Part shown: one piece after another, positions 57,028-64,000 of the stretch | Layout: each line of letters starts with the position of its first letter | Position numbering within the stretch: position 1 is the stretch's first letter | Source of the DNA: Cucumis sativus | Lineage: Eukaryota > Streptophyta > Magnoliopsida > Cucurbitales > Cucurbitaceae | Direction: 5' to 3' | Length of the DNA: 64,000 nucleotides | NCBI RefSeq assembly: GCF_000004075.3 | Contig: NC_026655.2 | Location: forward strand, 2,666,001-2,730,000 | Program-made: the position numbers and the translations under genes | The notes under the pieces: model-generated | The model's database searches: none | Told to the model about the DNA's origin: nothing | What the model saw: the letters and a program-made list of their open reading frames with translations, nothing else

Positions 57028-58906
57028 ATTTAATTATTTTGAATCTAATAACTATCCCACTACTACTTAATTTAAGTAGGCAGACATAATTTTCCATTTA
57101 GATTGGCCCAACTTTGAAACATGATATCTACAGCCCATGAAGAAGAGCCCACAATTTTATTGCTCTCGTAGGCCTTTCAATTGGGTCTTACCACGTGTGT
57201 TTTGCGTTGTAATCCCTACGGTAATATTCCTTAAAAAAATTAAAATTTTATTTTTGATTAATTATGTTTTAGTCAATAATATTGGGATTTTTATATAAAA
57301 AATTTCAAAAATAGAAAATTTGAAAATATATTTACATTTTATAATTTAGTAATTTAGTGGTTTTTTATGGAGTGTAAATAGTTTTGTTTTTTTTTTTTCT
57401 ATTTGAAAAAATATAGTTTTTTTTATTGTTTAATAATTTTGTTTTTGTTGGTAAATTTAAATTTGAGAGGAATTATACCAATTTATTTGAAAATTTTGGG
57501 TAAATGAAACCATTTTCTATCTTAATTCACCTTTATTAATCAACTAAATTTGCCTACTTACTAAGTATAATATGATTTTAACATTTAGTGACAAGAAAGT
57601 TATAGTTGAAAACTTGTAAACAAAATATACTACATAATTTTTTTACATAATATAAAGTAGAATTATTAAAAGAAAATACCCAATTGTTTTAGCTTAACAT
57701 ATTGATCAAATCTCATATAGTAAATTTTTCTAAAAAGCAAAAGATTGAGAAACTTATTGTTTACAAATGTAGGGTAGAAGGTGTGTTAAGTCATGTTTTT
57801 AATGAGAATAATTAATCTTAATCATAACCTTTTTCAACCTTAGTCAGGATGACTTTACGGGTATTTGTCGTTAAGTACGATGGAATGAGCTTAAGACTTG
57901 ATCAATAAGGATAAACTCATTCCAATATGAGTCTATCTCTATCTCTTCGATCATTTCTTTCTAAGTTTCTAACAATTTCTCGATTCATAATATATTCATT
58001 AATATCAACTATTTGAATGCCTTACATATAAATGGTCGCGTTCACATGAATTAATACTCCAAAACAAAACATAGATAAAAAATTATTTTTAGTACCAAAA
58101 TAAAGATATCGAAGGAAAATACTTTATAATATAAAATACAATCATAACATTTAAAATTATAAAGATATTAATTCAAAGATGAAATGAAATAATTTGCACA
58201 GTGCACAAAGTCTAATCTTGTGGATGTATTATAAATGGCAGATAGCTAAAAGGGATATACATTGGTTATAGAAATAATATCTATGAATTATTATCATTAT
58301 CATTATCATTTTATTAGTTTATCTTTTATTTTTATTTAAATATTATAAAGGAAAAAGAAAAGGTTTAATTTAAAGAAACCAAACAAATGAAACAAGAAAA
58401 AAGATAATGCAAATTTATATAATTAGATTCATTGTTCTAAATTTTTTAGATCTAATTTTTGTAGTTTATTATTTATTTTTAATGTGAAATGACAAAATCA
58501 AAGTGGGCACTCAGTCTATATCATTTAACCTAAGCATATAATATTAACTATATTTCAATGAAAGTAGAGATTTTATTATTTTTTTAGAAAAATAAAATAA
58601 TTATAGTGATTGAATATGTTCAATCCATCTTTTAATATGTTATTTGATTTGTGAATTATTGTTATTGTATTATACATTTTAATCAAAAAGAATTAATTAG
58701 AATATGTATTTTTGTTAAGATGAACCATGATAGATTTGAATTTGGTTACTCAAATTTTAAGTCTAATTACTTTCTCCTTGTTTTTAAGTTTAAGTTTAAT
58801 TTAAGTCCTAAACGTCAAAATGTTATTCTTTATACTTAAAAAGTGAGTTTTGTTTCAATTTAGTCGACATTAACACAAAAAATAAAAATTAATTGTCAAA
58901 GTCAAA

Positions 58907-58990
58907 GTGAGCTTAGCTCAATAGTAATTAACATAAACTTTCATTCTAGAGATGAGAGATCAAATCTGTTATAATTGTTGTACTAAAATA
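58907..58990 (+). mobile_element. tRNA-derived SINE-like remnant
   Basis: It has a box A-like TTAGCTCAATAGTAATT (from about 58913) and, about 40 bp on, a degenerate box B-like GAGATCAAATCTG (58956-58968), followed by ATAATTGTTGTACTAAAA. This spacing and the tail are typical of plant tRNA-derived SINEs. Ends and target duplication were not found. Confidence 0.4.
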
Positions 58991-59109
58991 TATAAAATTG
59001 AAATAAAACAGAAATAAGTGTAACATTTTGAAATTTAAGAACTAAAAGTGTAATATTTTGAAACTTAAAAACACCAAAAGACACCGTACCAAAACTTAGA
59101 AAGAAAAAT

Positions 59110-59229
59110 GTATAGCAAAATTTCATATTCTATCAATAATAGATATTGATAGACACTGATATGCTTCCATCAGTAACATTGATAGATAGTAATAGTGATA
59201 GAAGTGTATTTATTTTGCTATTTTTAAAA
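59110..59229. mobile_element. Decayed MITE of the 41866 family
   Basis: It starts TATAGCAAAATTTCATATTC and ends TTTATTTTGCTATTTTTAAA, with CTATCAATAATAGATATTGA and TGATAGATAG inside. The outer TAGCAACATTTT ends are missing, so it is a shortened or older relative. Confidence 0.5.
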
Positions 59230-61467
59230 ATGTCTCATTTTTATTTATTTAAAATTAACGAAGTATTATTACTAAAACTAAATAACTTTCTCATCAGTAA
59301 GATCAACAATGTAGTTGGAAGTTCCTAACACCACTTTTTATGTTATGGAATGATTTTGAAAAATAAAGTACAATTATAAAATAGTAATAATAATTATATT
59401 GCATTAGGAAAAGGTGAGAGATGAGATCATGTTATAGATATTTTAATTTAAAAATAGTTCTAAAAGTACATACGAAGATAAACTTTATCAAATTGGATCC
59501 CATTCACATATTCACCCTTTTTCTTTTCTTCTTCTAATCATTTCTTTTTCTTCTTTTTTCTTTCTTAATTAAGATTTTATTTTCTAATAAAATATATAAT
59601 ATAGTAGGTAGATATAGGTACAATTCCAATATTTCTTTTAAACTTTAGAGGATGACTTTGAGAGTACTAATGTTTTAATCAAATTCATCTATGTTTAGTG
59701 TTAGCAAAATCATGGACTTATTGGTATATTTAGTTAGACATATACAATGACAAAATTCTAAATGATCAATATTGATACAACTTTACTTACAATAAGTATC
59801 ATAAATTATAATGAATATTCTCTTAACAATGTTTGACATTATTTTTTAGAATTTTTCGTAAAAAATATATATAGAAAACATTACTTTTAGTTTATTAGAA
59901 ACAAAAAAAAAAAAAAAAAAGGAAAGAAAGCACACTCGTCTTAGTTTATAATGCATCGTATTTTTTTAGTGTGTCATCTTCAAGTCTTATTAGTTAAATG
60001 AACATGAAATATCAAATTTCAGAGACCAATAATTTGATGTTTCTCGAAAGAGCATTCGTAACACATATGAAATTGAGAATTCAAACTTGCAACTCAAAGA
60101 GAACTGTGAATAAACTATATACTATTGGGGATTATCGGCCAAGGCAAGGTTAAGTCTCAAGTCCAAAGAAATGTTAGAATCTTGCACGTCTTGAATTAAA
60201 TTGAAAGCTATGACCTCAAATTTTAGGTTAGTCCAATTGCCACTTGTTCAATTTCATCAAAATAGTAACAATAGAGACGAGCTCACCAATCAGAACAACC
60301 TACAACCTTACTAACTAACACCTAAGTTAATTCCGTCGATATTGCATATATATCAAACATATATCAAACAATAAACTTTATAAATAGTCCCATTCCACCA
60401 TCTTAAAGGATAAACACAACTCTACGTGTTTAGTTGAACTAAATTAAAGAATTAATGTATTGATTTAGGGAATTGAATATGTGTATGTGAGTTGTCTTAC
60501 GAGTTAGCTCGTGTAGATAAATTGATGGAATTAATTAAGAAAACAACCTAAGGAGATCCACTTGAATGAGATTAAAACTAAATATAGTTGGATTGGTTAG
60601 AGGGTGTAATTTAAACAAGTGGTGAGAGAGAAAAGGAATAAAGAAAGGGAATGGAGAAAAAAAGAAGAAAGAGATGAGAAAGGGAAATAGAAATGTCATG
60701 GAAAGGGCCGACCCAACAAAAGATAGTGGAAACCACACTTCACCAATTTCCCCATTACTATTAGCATTTAGCACACACCATTGAAAGATAAACTACTTTT
60801 CTTTACTTCATCACATTCGATGAAGATAGGGCTCACCCTCACTTTCCTTTTCACTTTTCATTTTAGTTGTCACGTCCACCTATCATTTTACGTTCCAAAT
60901 TATTAAGTCTCGAATTAATATGTCACGTAGATTTAGTTTGTAGACGAAAACATCATATATTTTTTTTTTAACGATTTGGCCTATCTAATGGAATTAAGAA
61001 ATGTGAAAAGTAGTTCGATAGAGGTAAAAGGAAGAAAAAGATGAAAGATAAAATTACTGGATGAATACAACGTGTAACATTCAATAATATTTAATATTGA
61101 AGTTGGATTGTTTACACTGATTTAAGAAGTTGGTGGACCAAATGACCACTCGGTGTTCTATAAAAAGAAATTGTGTATTTAACGAGGATATTAAAAGAAA
61201 TTACGTTAGTAAATAGTAAATGTTGTTTTTTCTCTTACGTATTTTTCAAGAAACCATAATTAAAAACATTGTAAATTATTAATTATATTCCAAATGTACA
61301 TATACAAAGGGGTACTTTTAAAAAATATAATAGACCGACAAAATATTTATACACGGTATAAAACAATTTTGGAAACGAAAAAAGCTCACAGACCTACAAT
61401 GAAAAATACCAAAAGTGTCTTAGTCAACACGCGATTAATCTGCCACACACGCAAATGTAATTCTTCA

Positions 61468-61661
61468 TCTAAACGATCATGATACATGATCGTGTAGGTA
61501 GTAGTATCAACACAATTGTGCAGTTTTTTTAACGATAGAAAAAATGGTTCAAATCTAAACGATCATGTTAACTATGGTAGACGATCCTTTAAATCATATT
61601 TACACGACTATGTAGTTGTTTTTAAACGATGGAAAATGAGCTTCAAATCTAAACAATCGTG
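61468..61661 (+). repeat. Cluster of ATCTAAACGATCATG repeats
   Basis: ATCTAAACGATCATG occurs at 61468-61482 and 61553-61567, and ATCTAAACAATCGTG at 61647-61661. Between them are further ACGATC/AACGATGG variants and a short palindrome ATCATGATACATGATCGTG. The exact reverse complement of the 15-mer is at 32208-32222. Probably the interior of a non-autonomous element; AAAATATTTA-type sequences at about 61341 and 61907 could be its ends, but this is weak. Confidence 0.5.
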
Positions 61662-63927
61662 TTTATGATAAACATCAAAGTGATATTTATGGAAGAGGAG
61701 TTTGAAGAAAGAAAGAGAAAATAAATAAAAATAGAAGAAAGAAAATCTGAAAAAGGAAACGAAGAAATTCAGAAGAGAAGATGAATAAATGACAAAGAAG
61801 AGTAAGAAAAAAGAGTGACGAATTGTCCACAATATCAATAGCAAATCTGAAATTTAAAAAAATATTTTACCACTTCATGGGCTTTTTATTTTTGTTAGGC
61901 TGATCGTAAATATTTTGATTTATTTTACAAAAATAATTCCAAACGCACTAATTTTGAAGAACAAACCAATAGTATATAGAGTATAATAATTAGGAAGTTG
62001 ATTTGGAAAATGCTACCCAAATGAGCTCAATCTAAATATTTAGTGTCATATCTCATTGGTGACCATAACATTATGAATATTCCATTTTGTCATAATTTCT
62101 TTACACAAAAAGATTAGATTGATAGATAATATATATATCAAAATGGAAAAACATGATGATTCCAACTAAAAATTGCTACAAGTTTTGTGAACAACAATAT
62201 ATTCTTCACTAAATAAGAATCTTCTTATTCTTCTTCTTTTCTTTCTTTTTAATAATTTTGATCCTTTTTTTTTCTCCCTTTTTAAAAGAAGGTAGGAAAT
62301 TAGGGAACAAAATTAGAAGTAAATTAATTAATCAAATGCAATGAAATGGGGTATTGACCTATCCATCAACGTTCAGTGAAAAAATAAATCTGGTGTAATC
62401 ACACAACCATAATGAGTTGGTCGTTATAATAAGGTTTATATCGGCTAGACAAACTGTTTTGTGGACTTCAAATGATTTTAGATCTTAGCTTCAACGATAT
62501 TTGGGTTGAATCTAGTTTTCAAATTTTAAATTAAGGTCATCAATTTTAAAGATTCGTATAATTCTCCTGTCGGGAGAACTTTAGATGAGACTCATACTAT
62601 GTTTTAAAGAGTGTTTTTTAGAATGTGACAACTCATTCGTTAGAAAGATAGGATGTTGTGAATGTGAGTGTGGATCACTGAATTTTCAGTTTTCCTAAAT
62701 GGTTATGATTTAAAGTTGAAGTTAATATGGAAGATGGTTGTCCGTCGGTTTTTATTTAAAGTGTTTTTCGTATACATATATACAATAAAAATAAAAAGAA
62801 TAAGTGTGTGTTTAGTTTTGAGACGAGAAATAAGGTGGAATGTCAATTCAATTTAGCAACAATTTGGTGTGAGTTTGTCCTCTAAACTCAACTCAAAAAT
62901 ACATTATTACTTTCTCCATCAAAATTATACCTTCTTGGAAATTTCTCCTTAACATGACATGGCAACTTTTTTATATATATATTATATTATGTGCACATGT
63001 ATATTTAAATTTTCAACTTTTAAATATTTTTCTATCATACTATCGTTTATCAATGAATTTGTAGAACTTTAATATGCTAGAGATGTAATCATCACCATAT
63101 GCAAATTGAATGCATTATTTAGACACTTTTAGAAGCCCTATAATTTTTAAAAGTGATTAAAATAAATAAGATATAATTTCTTTCTCTCCAAAGTTTGAAT
63201 TAGATATTAATTACATAAACGTAAACGTTAATTTGTTGTTAACATCTAGATAATATAATTCATAATTATTTTGGTATAATATTTTTTTAATAAAATTCAA
63301 TTTGATTGTTATTTTAACTCGCAATCTAACCCCATAAAGTAAGTAGAAGGAGAATTCTATTGAAACAAAAAATAAAAAAATCCATGTGAATTACAATAAA
63401 AATTAGTTAGATTAGACACTCAAAGATGTGCTCTAGCCACGTGAAAAAACATCATTTTTCGTTTATAGCAATCCATGCATGTTACTTTGTAATTTTCGTC
63501 TCTCTTTTGATCATCTTGCTACTCTTCACTCCCGTATAGATCTCATATTTGTAGCACACTTTGAGTGTATAAACTGAATTTTTATTGAACTGTATAAATA
63601 AATTATTTTTAAGAATTTATAAAAAAGATGGTTGGATTGATTTGAGAAAATGAAATTATTAAAATTAGAACAGAAAAAAAAAAGAGAGAAAGTGTGGTCA
63701 AATAAATAATCAAACTTATATTAAATCCTTAATTAATTCATTAATGAGTATCCAAAATCGATTAAGAAACATTAAAAAAAACTTAACAAAATTCATCTTA
63801 AAAACTCAACCCACTTAGTATATTCGGTGCACAACCGCGAACACGAGTTTGATTCCAACAACAAAAAAGTGGAGCAAAACGACATGTCGTCACTGTTTTA
63901 AAAAAAATTAAATTAAGTATTCAAACT

Positions 63928-64000
63928 GGCCTATTAGCTCAGTTGGTTAGAGCGTCGTGCTAATAACGCGAAGGTCGCAGGTTCGAAACCTGCATGGGCC
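63928..64000 (+). tRNA. trnI-AAU: tRNA-Ile (anticodon AAU)
   Basis: 73 nt fold as a full cloverleaf: acceptor stem GGCCTAT/ATGGGCC (with one G-U pair), D arm GCTC..GAGC, anticodon stem TCGTG/CGCGA with loop CTAATAA (anticodon AAT), variable loop AGGTC, and T arm GCAGG-TTCGAAA-CCTGC. Internal promoters TTAGCTCAGTTGG (box A) and GGTTCGAAACC (box B) are intact. There is no intron. A CAA triplet just upstream fits plant tRNA transcription starts. The window ends at base 73, so the discriminator base and downstream poly-T terminator are not visible. Nuclear type by sequence. Confidence 0.95.

Larger units (their letters stand above)
57030..63927. other. 6.9-kb AT-rich spacer with transposon debris
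   Basis: No protein gene is supported. Contents: a SINE-like remnant (58907-58990), a decayed MITE (59110-59229), a purine-rich patch (60600-60720), the 'ATCTAAACGATC' repeat cluster (61468-61661) and many homopolymer runs. The last few hundred bases before the tRNA show nothing else recognisable. Confidence 0.6.

Noticed and set aside
60535-60774. 79-codon hydrophobic minus-strand frame
   Set aside because: Phe/Pro-rich product is the complement of a purine-rich low-complexity patch; no family resemblance.

Overview
This window is nuclear DNA of a flowering plant: intron-bearing genes with GT/AG splice sites, strongly AT-rich spacers, many microsatellites, plant retrotransposon and MITE remnants, and exclusively plant gene families. 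Protein content and the style of the repeats suggest a eudicot, quite possibly a cucurbit (cucumber or melon group). The eudicot call is firm; the family call is an inference.

Layout. Positions 1-38,000 carry six single-copy genes: a group D MAP kinase (minus, 3' part outside the window), the Golgi coiled-coil protein golgin candidate 2 (minus), a RABA6-type Rab GTPase (minus), a CML27-like EF-hand calcium sensor (minus), an At3g18020-like PPR protein (minus), and the homeodomain factor WOX1 (plus). Positions 38,000-47,400 hold a tandem pair of 12-exon phosphoethanolamine N-methyltransferase genes (minus). Then comes a gene-poor half: about 7 kb of empty AT-rich DNA, one two-exon F-box gene at 54.7-56.2 kb, another 7.7 kb of spacer rich in MITE and SINE debris, and a tRNA-Ile(AAU) at the right edge.

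The gene order is meaningful. From memory, the same families lie together in Arabidopsis on At1g18150-18210 (MPK8, GC2, RABA6b, CML27), on At3g18000-18040 (NMT1, WOX1, PPR, MPK9) and on At1g73600-73670 (NMT3, CML26, RABA6a, MPK15). The window therefore looks like a fairly unfractionated version of a block that Arabidopsis carries as three partly deleted copies. The genes do not form one pathway; they share ancestry rather than function.

The points most worth a second look are: (i) the tandem methyltransferases, which are well matched in the C-terminal methyltransferase domain but strongly diverged in the N-terminal domain and linker; (ii) a 16-codon upstream ORF between the TATA box and start of one copy that seems to be missing from the other; (iii) two solo LTRs of one family inside introns of two genes, one with a perfect 5-bp target duplication and one ending 15 bp from a splice donor; (iv) a MITE with perfect 23-bp terminal inverted repeats, with decayed relatives; and (v) an in-frame second ATG in the MAP kinase that coincides with the start of Arabidopsis MPK9. 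No CRISPR, rRNA, organellar insert or intact autonomous transposon was seen. All exon boundaries were read by eye from splice signals, reading frame and family similarity.
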